A stretch of 64,000 bases of DNA from Thamnidium elegans (taxonomy: Eukaryota; Mucoromycota; Mucoromycetes; Mucorales; Mucoraceae): positions 434,001 through 498,000 of the forward strand of contig JAIXMG010000007.1 in the NCBI GenBank assembly GCA_025201345.1, in the 5' to 3' direction. Made by a program: the position numbers and the translations under genes. This document shows positions 22,562-32,291 of the stretch, one piece after another. The number at the start of each line of letters is the position of its first letter. Within the stretch, counting starts at the first letter, position 1. Below the pieces are notes generated by a model. The model saw nothing but the letters and a program-made list of their open reading frames with translations. It was not told the DNA's origin and searched no databases.

Positions 22562-25500
22562 TTAGTTCAAATCTACAGTTTGTAGTTTCAATATGTTTGT
22601 AATTTCTCTTCTGTTATCTAACCAAGCATTAAAAGTAGTTATTTCTTTCATTGTATTGTCTTCACAGATCGCATCGTTAGCTTCACAATGTTTATGTTGA
22701 GCTGCTTCCTCTAATAAATAATTTGCAAATACAATTAAATAAAAGTATCGAATCAAGTAATTCAATGCAACATGTTTGGTAGATATATATTGTTTCGACC
22801 ACTGGTCCTCCATAGCATCCATACGTAACTTGTAGTCATAGATAGCCAGTCGAAGATTTTGCATATGGTCGCACATATCTATGGCTTTATCCGTAAGACG
22901 TTTAGCAAGTTTGCCAAAAGTTAACATGCTGACGAGCTGTAAGATAATCTTGTACTCTCCACGTTTATAGCTTTCTGTCATGTACTCTAATTGATCTGCT
23001 TCCACATTTCCCAAGATAGATTCTGTTCGGACTGCGGTAGGAGACTCTAGCGATACAGACCCTCTTCTGCTCGTAAGATGATCGTTGTTCATAATCATGG
23101 CCATCAGACATGCAGTCACCATACCTGTTGTTGTACGTCCACGACCCATCTGACAGTTATACAGCATATCCACACCCGCATGTGCTGCCTTTGTTCTATC
23201 GATCAGTTGATCAAATACATCGGGAATAGGTGCTTGTTCATCAGTAATGGGGATTCGAAGGTAGTCCACTTGATACCCCTCATCAATAATCGATTGGAAA
23301 ACATCTTTGGGCGTTTCGATGTCTTCTTTAGAGACAGTTTCCCATAAGCCTACAGTTTCATACTCGCCCCTTTCGTTAGGCTTCTCATCGTGTAATAATA
23401 ACCTGCCGTCGTATTCTTTCCATTCGTTGGTAGCCTCTAACTTCATACGCTCTTCCATAGACTCTACGCGGTCAGCAGTGATACCGGTGGACTCTAGGTT
23501 CTTTAACGGGTCCTGAAACAAGCGAAGTACATACGGCTGCTTATTTACATACAAAACAGGCTCTTCACGAAGACAAGTCCAAAGTACCTTTCTGGAGCCA
23601 CCAGGGCCTGCATGCATGGTTTTCAATACGGCCTTGATAGCGTCCTTGGAAGGCATAGCGCAACCGCAAATAAAAGGCGGCAGCAGATGTTGCTGGTCTT
23701 GGTCCGACCGTTCCACATCCGATTCCAACCCGCTGATGGTTTTGGCCATCAATGGAGCCTTGGCGGAATCTTTGACAGCTCTAACGGGCACTCTTCTAAA
23801 GTTATAAGCGCCTTCGATCTTTTCTTTCAAACTCATCTTTTGACAGCCCGGGAACGCATCGTGTTTCAGAATAGTTTGTTGACCGAGCACTTGACCGTGA
23901 CGTGAGGCGACGACGCTCATGATCTCGCTGGAAAGCGCCACACCGTCTCCGATCGTCTTTTCAACAGGGAGAATCAAGCTTTCGTTACGGTCGTTGAACT
24001 CGGCCAGCAGCATACCAATCTCGGGCCGTTTCTGCATCCAGTCTTCAAAGCTCTTGATCGTATCGATCGATTCGTCTGACGAAGTGCTGTCCAGGTAGGC
24101 TTGGAAGCAAAGTAAAACAAAGTACCGCTGTAAAGCTGAAACGCCCCGTTTGATATACGCCGCTTTCTTGCCCGCGTCCTTTTCGTTCTCGGCTTTCAGA
24201 TGCTCCGATTCAATCATCTCGCGCAGGTTAAGGAACGCGCCGCATCCATCAATCACTTGGTCCACCGTGTGCTTGATCTCCAGCCCGTTTTGAACCACCC
24301 GCAATAAACTGTTGATAATTTGGTAGTTGAGGTACTGGCATCGCTTATTTCCCTTTTTATCGGACGACCACGGAGTCGTATCGTGTTTTATCCAGCGAGT
24401 GATCAATGTTGCAATCACTGTGCCTAATGTAGAACGACCAAGTCCGACCTGACAATTCCTAAAAAAAAATAAAAAATAAAAATGAGAACAGATATTTGAG
24501 ATATTTCATATATATAGTAGTTTACATGATAAGAGCCGTCTTTGATAAATCAGTACTAGAAATCAAGTATCGAATTTCATCAAAATCACACCACTCTGGG
24601 GATTTTTCGGCAGTGATAGGTACACGATGGTAATCCAGTACGTGAGATACAGGGCTTTCGATTTCATCTGAAATTTCCGCAGCTACAGAATACATGACTT
24701 CGCGTACAGTCATAACATCGTTTACATCCACTTCTTCCCACGCGGCTAAAACGTTGCCGTCCTTGTCTTCACCATTTAAAAGAATACGGCCGTCGTAGTT
24801 AGATATCTCGCGGATGATATCTTGCTTCAGTCTTTCTTCCAGGTGCTCTAAACGCGCACCTGTGATGCCTTTATAGACCTTCATGTTACGCAACGTAAAG
24901 TATTTATCACGGAGCACGTACGGGATGCCGTTAATATAAATAATCGGCTCTTCACGTAAATTGATCCATTGGATGCGCTCGTTCTTATCGGCCAAGAGCT
25001 TTCGGATCACGGTACGTAGCCCATCGACCGTAGGCTGCGAGATGCCGTAGACGTGCGTATGCTTGATGCGTCTAAAATTAGAGCCGCCTTGTACTAAAAA
25101 CACATGGTGAGGTTGGATGCGTTGGCTCATCATTTCATCTACCATATCAATGTCTCCAGGCGTAGGCAGCTTTTGTAATTGGTTACTTTCTTCTTCGTCC
25201 AGCTGCTGGTTGCGCGAGCTCCAGAAATCGATTTTTAAAATGGTTTGTGAGGTCAGTACAACACCTGTACGTGATTTAAGAATAAGCTCTTCAAGTTCGG
25301 ATGCAACTGAACCGACGGATCCGATCATATCAAACATACCGGGCCCGTAGGTCTTGCGATGCGACGCGCTGTAGTAGCTGCTGTTGGTCACCGACATGTG
25401 TAAGTCTTCCACAGGTCGGAACAGATATAGCTTAGGTGATTTCTTTCGCAAGCTGGTTAACATGGTCCAGATAACGTTACGGCTCATTAACCACGAAGAA

Positions 25501-27337
25501 AACGTCACTTCGAATTTGGTGTCGGGCGATTCGTTAATATAACACGTGAAACAAAGTAAAGAAAAGTACCGCTGTAAGCCAACGGCGGCACGTACAATAG
25601 GGCAGTTCTTGGACTCGTAACCAGATACCGTTGTCTGCTTGATACGGTTCATCAAGATATCCTCTCGTATGTTGATCACGTCGTCGGATTGGTCAATCAC
25701 TTGGTCTAGCACCTTCTTGCTAAAGTACCCGCTGTCTAAAACAGCCGCGAGCGCTGTAATGCATTGGTAGTTACCCATCACGGCTTCCTTGAGGTTTTCC
25801 ATCATGTCGCCACGGGCTAAGGCCCATTCGATGGCCGATCGTGGCGAGAGCTTGGTGTCGAGGCTTAGTTCTAGAATGTAAACGAGGCGTAATAAGGCGT
25901 GGTTGGCGCTGGCGAGTGTATCGACCTCTTCCCATCCTCGGAAGAGTTCATGAGGTAGGCTGATTTCGGTAGACTGGTAGTTGAAGCCTGGAATGGGGAA
26001 TGGGTCGGGAGCGTTTAGTTCTAGTAGTTGTGTACGTCTGATGATTTGAGCGATAACAATACCGACAGTAGCTACGCGAAATTTAGCATAAAAATATGGA
26101 TTTATAAATGTATGTTACTTACTTCGAACTGCACCCATACCACAATTAAATACTAAAGGCTCAGTAGGATCTAACGTTTTAATTACACGGACGTATTCAT
26201 CAAAGTAATTATCTTCTGGAGCTTGGTCAGGAGAAATAGGAATACGAAAGTAATTTAATCGATAGTTCATTTGTTTGAATCCTTCAAATACTATTATATA
26301 ACACATTAAAATCATCTTGTTTTTTGTTATTGTTTGATCAACTTACATTCTCTGGGTGTCTGAACTTGATCAGCGGAAATAAAACAAGGTACAACCGTAC
26401 CATCCGCTTTTTTTTTTTTAAAAAAAAAAAAAGGTTTTAAAAAATGGTATATTATTTTATGTTATATTTAAATTACTTACAAAGTTCTTGATGTACAAGC
26501 AAAAGCCCACCCAAAGATTTTGCTTCCTTTACTACATCATCTTTTAATCTCTCTTCTAGTTTCTCTAACCGGTTTGCGTTAATTCCTAAAAAAGAAACCA
26601 TGTTTTGTAACGGGTCGGCATAATCTCGAAGTGCGTATGGATGACCGTTCAAATAAACCAAAGGCTCTTCTCGCGTTAAAAACCTATAAAAAAAAAAAAA
26701 AAAGTACAATTAATACTTGCTTTTTTCTCGCTTTTTTTTTTGGTTACCAAGTACAAGAAGTCTTTGTGCTACTGTTGGGATGGCAATTTAATAATGCTAA
26801 GACTGTGGATAATCCAATTGCCTGTAATTATATAAACATTAATTCTTTTTTTTTTTTTGCTTATATAAAACTCCTCCCCCCCCCCCTTTTTTTTTAAAAA
26901 AATCCTTACAGTAGGTTGTGCGACACCATATACGCTTAATTCTGCTACACGAAAATTTGGTGCACCCTGTAAATGGAAATCCAATTTTGAATTTGTACCT
27001 ACAAATATATATTAGATATTTTTCTAATTATCATTATACATGTGTGCATACCTTTTTCAAAATGATCCATTTTTAAAATCGTGTTTCTTGAAAGTACGCT
27101 ACCATGACGTGTACGCATTAAATTCTTGACAGCGTCAAGTAAGCGACGAGGATCTTGTGTCTTTTTTGGTAAATCGGGTGCAGGCTTATCGTTTATGGTT
27201 TTAGCTGATGAACCAGAGTTAGTTACTTTGCTATCTTCACTAAAAAAAAAGATGTATATACATTAAATTTTAATTGTGATGTGTGTGTGTTCGCAGTATA
27301 TAATACTTTACATTCTAGGTGGAATAAACCTGCTCAT
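22562..27337 (-). CDS. Paladin-type protein with three CX5R phosphatase loops
   Basis: Nine exons (27312-27337, 27052-27239, 26910-26998, 26748-26821, 26481-26683, 26347-26406, 26123-26290, 24526-26071, 22562-24458) encode 1416 residues with every junction in phase. Three related modules are visible. Each has an ILK-type start (RNTILKMDHF, SQTILKIDFW, QQTILKHDAF), a conserved NFRRV/NFRVAE segment, an REEP...YVNxxPYVLR block, an LRIPI segment and a Cys loop: NCGMGAVR (Cys263), NCQVGLGR (Cys787), NCQMGRGR (Cys1220). Catalytic Cys and Arg are intact in all three. Paladins are cytosolic protein-tyrosine-phosphatase-superfamily proteins; phosphoinositide or inositol-phosphate activity is discussed for relatives. 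The start at 27337 is inferred from a 26-bp first exon. Confidence 0.9.
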
Positions 27338-27821
27338 ATTGCTAGTATTATTATTTTTTCTGCAAGTAAACCTGTTAAAAATATTGTTCCTAAAAGGTAA
27401 AGAAGAACAAAGTAAAATCTATCGGAAAAAAAGGGTTGCATTTATACTTTTCAGTCCTTTTGACGTCATGAGCACTGCATGTCTCCGTTTGAATATTCTG
27501 TTGGTCAACCAAGTGTATTTCTTAGGATAATTGTATATCCTGTAACAGGTATTTTTTTTGGGGGGCGTTGATTTCCAAGTGGCAACATAGTAAGAAGTTA
27601 ATTGAAACTGTAATCATGTATGCCGTGTATTTTTTTTTTTTTTGTAACCTTTGAATAAAACTGTATCAGAATAGGAATTGGTTGATATGATGATTACACC
27701 AAGACTCGGCCATTCAAAAGCATCGTGAAAAAAGTCACACTTTCTCTTTTTTAAAATCAAGGAAACAAAAGAAAATCAAAATAATTTTTTTCTTCAAAAA
27801 AAAACTCTTTCTTTTTTATAT
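27338..27821. promoter_or_regulatory. Divergent promoter region, paladin / TFB5
   Basis: This 484-bp region separates two head-to-head genes, so it should contain both promoters. It is AT-rich with T-runs and a G6 run near 27561. No specific motif is convincing. The call rests on gene orientation only. Confidence 0.5.
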
Positions 27822-28049
27822 ATGGTAAAAGCAGTTAAAGGTGTGTTATTAGAGTGTGATAGCACCGTAAAACAAATCGTACTTAATCTTAACAAAAGAG
27901 GAAACTTTGTAATTGAAGACTTGGACGAAACTCATTTATTTATTGAATCTTCTTGGGTCGAGCAGCTTAAATACGAATTAGATAAAATCTTGGACGAAAA
28001 CTCTTATACAGTTGTTACTAATAGTGACGATAAAGACGGGAAGAAGTAA
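27822..28049 (+). CDS. TFB5: TFB5/TTDA subunit of TFIIH
   Basis: Intron-less gene of 75 residues, a normal length for Tfb5/GTF2H5. The sequence starts MVKAVKGVLLECDSTVKQIV and contains NFVIEDLDETHLFIESSWVE, which match the family core (VKGVLIECD... and ...DLDETHLFV). A short charged tail follows. Tfb5 binds Tfb2/p52, stabilises core TFIIH, and is needed for nucleotide-excision repair and transcription initiation in the nucleus. Its stop codon is only 82 bp from the start of RRN7 on the same strand. Confidence 0.95.
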   Translation: MVKAVKGVLLECDSTVKQIVLNLNKRGNFVIEDLDETHLFIESSWVEQLKYELDKILDENSYTVVTNSDDKDGKK

Positions 28050-28131
28050 AACAGCGAAAATATATCATACCAACGAATAATAATAAAAAAACCTAACAAA
28101 AAAAACAACCACATAAAAAAAAAACAATTCA

Positions 28132-29842
28132 ATGAAATCACAGCGTGTATGCCCTACTTGTCATACAAAAAAGTTTAGAAAATCTACAGACGCTGGTCTC
28201 GTTTGTAAATATGGTCACAAGCTTTTAGGTGTTCAACAAGAGGAAGGAGAGGAAGCATTTTCAGTAGCTAAAGGTTCAAGAAGAAAGATAGTCAGAGAGA
28301 CTCATGGCGATAACACTGAATCGAATCCTGCGCAACAACGAAGTGATTTTTTACTTGTAGTTCAGTTTGGATTACAAGTTATATCTAGAAGTATGGTACA
28401 AGATTTAAATTTTCCGCCAGAGTTAGAACCAACTGTTCGAGAACTATGGTTGTTATATGTAGCTGATTCAAAGAAGGAAGTGATTGATTCATATATGTTT
28501 GAAGCATTTGAAAAAGAAGCTAATGATAAAATGAGGGGATCAAATACTAGGAATGATATAGGTATATTTGAAGAAGAGGAGAAGTTACTTGAAAGTTTTC
28601 GTGATGATGACGAGGATTATGATAGTGATTCAGAAAATGAAGGATCTGCGCCGAGAGGACGCCCAGTAAGACTTAAATGGCAACCCCTTAAATTTTATCA
28701 TATCCTAGTATTTATTTATTACGCTTGTATGTATCTAAGATATCCCATCCTTCCTAATGATTTAGTTCGTTGGTGTCGATCAGGCGATATCCCTTACCTT
28801 AAAATTCAAGAACGTATTCCATCTCAACTACTATCCTCTCTTTCGTTAGTACTTTCACATTCTATGAACAACATACCATCACCAGCACAGATTAGAAAGG
28901 CTGAATATAGTATGGCCAGATGCTTTGAAATCAATTGTAACTTGGAACTACCAGATATAAATGTACCTTTATATATGGATCGTTTCTGTGCTCAATTCTT
29001 TCTTCCTGTCGAAGGTTATTATTTTGCTCAATGTATTTGGAATATGTTTAGAAGTGCCCGTGTACTAAATTTAAAAGATTCAAGAATGGCAACCAAGATA
29101 CCAGCAACTGTATTTCTAATGGCCTGTGTACTCACAGCAGTCAAGTTTATGTATGCTATTGGTGATACTTCTCGGTAAGTAAACCCATTTTATATACATA
29201 TACATAAAACTAACTTGCATTTAGTGACACATTATCGAGTGTAAGCGAATTTGATAAGAACATTACAAAAGAAAATTATATGAAGAAAATCAAACAAAAT
29301 ATAGAAGAATGGAAAAAGGTTTATCAACAACAAGAAGACTTGGGAAACATTATACAAAACTTGAAAGATACATCAATTGCAAATAAATTAACACTTCTTC
29401 TTCGCCAAAAAAATCGTAAGATACAAAGACAAAAAAAGTGATTTTTTTTTTTATGTAAGACTAATTATTTTTTTATTGTGTAGTTGTTATGCTTAGAGCT
29501 TTAGAGTCTATTCATCAAAGAAGTGGAAATTATTCGAAACGATCAAGTTCTTCGAATTTGTTCATGGATACAACTGTATGGGATAAAACTGATTATAATG
29601 TAGCACAAACAGAGGCAACTGTAATCGAATTAGGATCTCACTATTTTGTTAAAAGAACTGCAATATCACCAAAGGATTATTTGGATATACTTGAATTGGC
29701 CACACTTGTCAGTGGAGAACTATCTAATTCAACTTTAGAAGTTGCGTTACAAAAAGTAGAGAGGATTATAGCCAGTCGATGTGGTTATTCGACAACTAAA
29801 AAAAATACGTTTAATAAGGCATTCAAACCAATAATCCCTTAA
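28132..29842 (+). CDS. RRN7: RRN7/TAF1B, RNA polymerase I core factor subunit
   Basis: Three exons (28132-29174, 29225-29415, 29484-29842) encode 530 residues. The N-terminus is the family zinc ribbon: CPTCHTKKF... with LVCKYGHKLLG (C-x2-C...C-x3-H). A cyclin-fold region follows, including LKWQPLKFYHILVFIYYACM, YLRYPILPNDLVRWCRSGDI and PYLKIQERIP, which match the Rrn7/TAF1B cyclin repeats. An acidic linker (FRDDDEDYDSDSENEG) precedes the cyclin fold. Rrn7 is TFIIB-like and recruits Pol I to rDNA promoters together with Rrn6 and Rrn11. The start is the first Met, directly at the zinc ribbon. Confidence 0.93.
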
Positions 29843-30198
29843 ATAAGGAGGCCTTTTTTTTTTTTTTGCTGACTGTGAGAATCGTATGATTGTGACTGAT
29901 TTCAAGATATTTGTTATTCATTGTTTTTCAAGATCGAATATGATATATATAATTTATCGATGATAATAATAATAAAAATGAAAAATAAAAATAGATAATT
30001 AGTTGTCATATGATACATGATGCATAAATTTTATTTTTTAAAAGTGCAATATTATTAAGGAAGGGAGAAATATGTTCAATAGGGTACATATGTTTTTTAA
30101 AAGTATGTAAATATATACAGTATATGTGATCGAAGTATTGTGGTGAAGAAGAATAGAGGTGATGGTACAAATGAGGGTATATAAAGTAAGATAGGTAA
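29843..30198. other. Convergent 3' region
   Basis: This is the shared 3' flank of RRN7 (plus) and the LON/RING gene (minus). It is AT-rich with ATA repeats and a T-run. No gene or RNA is seen. Confidence 0.7.
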
Positions 30199-31587
30199 TT
30201 ATTGTTGTTGTTGAGCTACTTGAGAGAAAGCATGAATAGCAGTGCTACGACATCTTTCCCATTGAGATTGAAGGTTTTGCATCCAAGAGATAACAAGCTC
30301 AAGACGATCAATAATAGGAACTGTACGCAAGAGAAGGTATAAGTCGGTATGAGAAACTGGTAATACGACAGCGGCCCACCAGCAGACAGCTGTAGGGTTA
30401 AGCTTGGATGGCATGGGACCATGAAGAGATTTCATACTTTCGAGCCAAAGAGGGCCTAAAAGACCAGCAGTTTGAGTATGAAGAGATCCAGCAGGCATAT
30501 TTGATTGTTTGCTTAAATGATGAATAAATTGTAAAATAGATTCAGCTAAATCTACAGTATATTGAGAAACTTGTTCTTGTTGCTTTTGAAGACCCAAATG
30601 ATCGTTAGCGGGAGGAGAGTTAGGAATTTCAATACTAAGTTGACGAATGGACGCTTCGTGTAAAATCTCAAAATTGGCTGCAAGTGTAGTTTCGTCTTGT
30701 TCTTCATGGTTTTCAAGTTTAAAACGATCAACACCAACAACATCAATAATAAGTGTATCGTTACGGTGTTCGACACCAATAATTTGAAGAATAGTACCAA
30801 ATTGTGCTACTTGAGGACGACTACGATGAACTGAGGCTAAACAAAGTCCGTTGTATCGACTAGAAGGAATAAGTGAATTACGGAACGTACGTAAATGGTT
30901 TGGTGCATAAATAGGTAATCTAAAGCTTTGTCCTGGTAATATAACTGTACCGGAAATAAATAGAGGAACATTATATTGTTGAAGGTTGATAGAGTCTAAT
31001 AAAGGTGTTTGGAAAGTATTACAAGGTAAAAGTCCAGATAATTGAAAATCTTTAACAACTCTAGCTATTAAATGGTTTGGTGCTTGTGCTAATAAATTGC
31101 TGAATTTTGGAAGAGGGCGATAACAAGTAATACATTGATCGGTATCGATTTTGAATTGTAAAACGCAAAGTCTACAGAAAGTGTGACCACAAGGCGTTGT
31201 AGTGGGTTCAACTACTGGAGAAGAACAAGAGCGACACGTTAAAAGAGGAATAACTGCGTTGGCAACTAAATTGATAGAGTTTTTATTGGTATCCATTTCT
31301 TCACAAGGTGATGGTGGTAAAGAACAGTTTGGTAAATAGTTGCGAAGGAGATTGGTAAGTTCTAAAACTGTTGTATCTACTAATAACTCGGGTCCAAAAA
31401 GATGCTTTGGTGATTCACAGTGAGGTACTGGACAACGGAATACGGCTTTTTTTGCTGAGATAGGGCTGGAAACTGGAAAGCAGTGAGAGCAAACAGTGTA
31501 TCCACATGAAAGTGTAATAGGGTCGACTAAAATATCGCCACAAGCGACACAAATAAGTGATTGTGTGAAATTGAATCTATCGGTCAT
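30199..31587 (-). CDS. LON-domain and RING-finger protein (LONRF type)
   Basis: Single-exon gene of 462 residues when started at 31587 (MTDRFNFTQSL). An upstream in-frame Met at 31674 would add a Phe-rich stretch that looks like leader DNA, so it is rejected. There are two RING-like modules. RING 1 is CVACGDILVDPITLSCGYTV and CPVPHC; its usual CGH is CGY. RING 2 is canonical: CRSCSSPVVEPTTTPCGHTF, CRLCVLQF, CITCYRPL. The LON-substrate-binding domain follows, with VPLFISGTVILPGQSFRLPI and LQIIGVEHRNDTLIIDVVG, then a helical C-terminus. LONRF proteins are predicted cytosolic E3 ubiquitin ligases. Family assignment is firm; the substrate is unknown. Confidence 0.9.
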   Translation of the reverse strand: MTDRFNFTQSLICVACGDILVDPITLSCGYTVCSHCFPVSSPISAKKAVFRCPVPHCESPKHLFGPELLVDTTVLELTNLLRNYLPNCSLPPSPCEEMDTNKNSINLVANAVIPLLTCRSCSSPVVEPTTTPCGHTFCRLCVLQFKIDTDQCITCYRPLPKFSNLLAQAPNHLIARVVKDFQLSGLLPCNTFQTPLLDSINLQQYNVPLFISGTVILPGQSFRLPIYAPNHLRTFRNSLIPSSRYNGLCLASVHRSRPQVAQFGTILQIIGVEHRNDTLIIDVVGVDRFKLENHEEQDETTLAANFEILHEASIRQLSIEIPNSPPANDHLGLQKQQEQVSQYTVDLAESILQFIHHLSKQSNMPAGSLHTQTAGLLGPLWLESMKSLHGPMPSKLNPTAVCWWAAVVLPVSHTDLYLLLRTVPIIDRLELVISWMQNLQSQWERCRSTAIHAFSQVAQQQQ

Positions 31588-32291
31588 ATAAGGAAAAGGA
31601 AATAAAGTGAAAGTGAAGGAATAAAGAAAAAAAAAAGTTTGTAAAAAAAAATGGTTGCTTTTATATAAAAACAAAGGGTCAATTTATTAGCTGCACTAAT
31701 GATCAATAACTCACCAGCTAAAATTCGATCTTGAACAAACGCCCGATTTTTGGTTTTCTCAAATCTGTAAGTTCCTGATTTAGAAAAAATGTTTCTTTTA
31801 TAAAAACCTTTAATTGGGGGGGGGGTTACAGTTGGGGGACCGATATCTTTTCTTTTCTTTTTTTTTCCTTTTACAGACCTTATTATGAATAATATTAGAG
31901 GTTGATGACATATATCTTAAATTAAACACTTGAACCGATGCAATGCCTCGTTTATCGGGAATTAAACTCGTTGCCATAGAAAAATAAAATTTTTGTTTTG
32001 GCATCTGATCCTAATTTTCATATCGACATTTTAGCCCTAAAAAACGAACTACTTTTTTTTTATTTCCCCCCAATGTTAGTCCCCCCCCCCGGAAAAAGTT
32101 ATTCTCCCCCACCCCCCAAAATAAATAAATAAATTCGTTAGTCTTTTCCTCCCCCTCCCCCCCCCCCACATTCCCCTATTTTAGGCTATTGTCAGATAAA
32201 TATCTATTTTATTCTATATAAATTTAAGATTTCAAATATGGGGGGACTTATGTTTTTATAAGTATCATAACAAGGGGTTATTTTTATTCCT
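31588..32291. other. Intergenic region with G/C homopolymers and possible small exons
   Basis: Three G/C runs stand out in AT-rich DNA: about 31815-31825, 32082-32091 and 32152-32167. On minus, an exon-like ORF starts at 31977 (MATSLIPDKRGIASVQVFNL, then RYMSSTSNIIHNK), and a second open segment lies at about 31733-31779 between an acceptor and a donor. I could not join them into one convincing gene. It could be a small mitochondrial-type protein, a leader exon, or chance. Confidence 0.4.
31810..32004 (-). CDS. Possible small gene or exon, weak
   Basis: The frame from Met at 31977 gives MATSLIPDKRGIASVQVFNL and RYMSSTSNIIHNK, resembling a short mitochondrial presequence, then degenerates into Lys-rich sequence over a purine tract. 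A splice from GTCT/GTAAAA to the acceptor near 31780 would end the protein after about 49 residues. No family is recognised. It may equally be a 5' leader exon or noise. Confidence 0.22.
   Translation of the reverse strand: MPKQKFYFSMATSLIPDKRGIASVQVFNLRYMSSTSNIIHNKVCKRKKKEKKRYRSPNCNPPPN

Noticed and set aside
31588..31674. Longer N-terminus for the LON/RING protein from the Met at 31674
   Set aside because: The added residues are Phe-rich translation of a pyrimidine-rich leader, while the next Met starts right before the RING domain.
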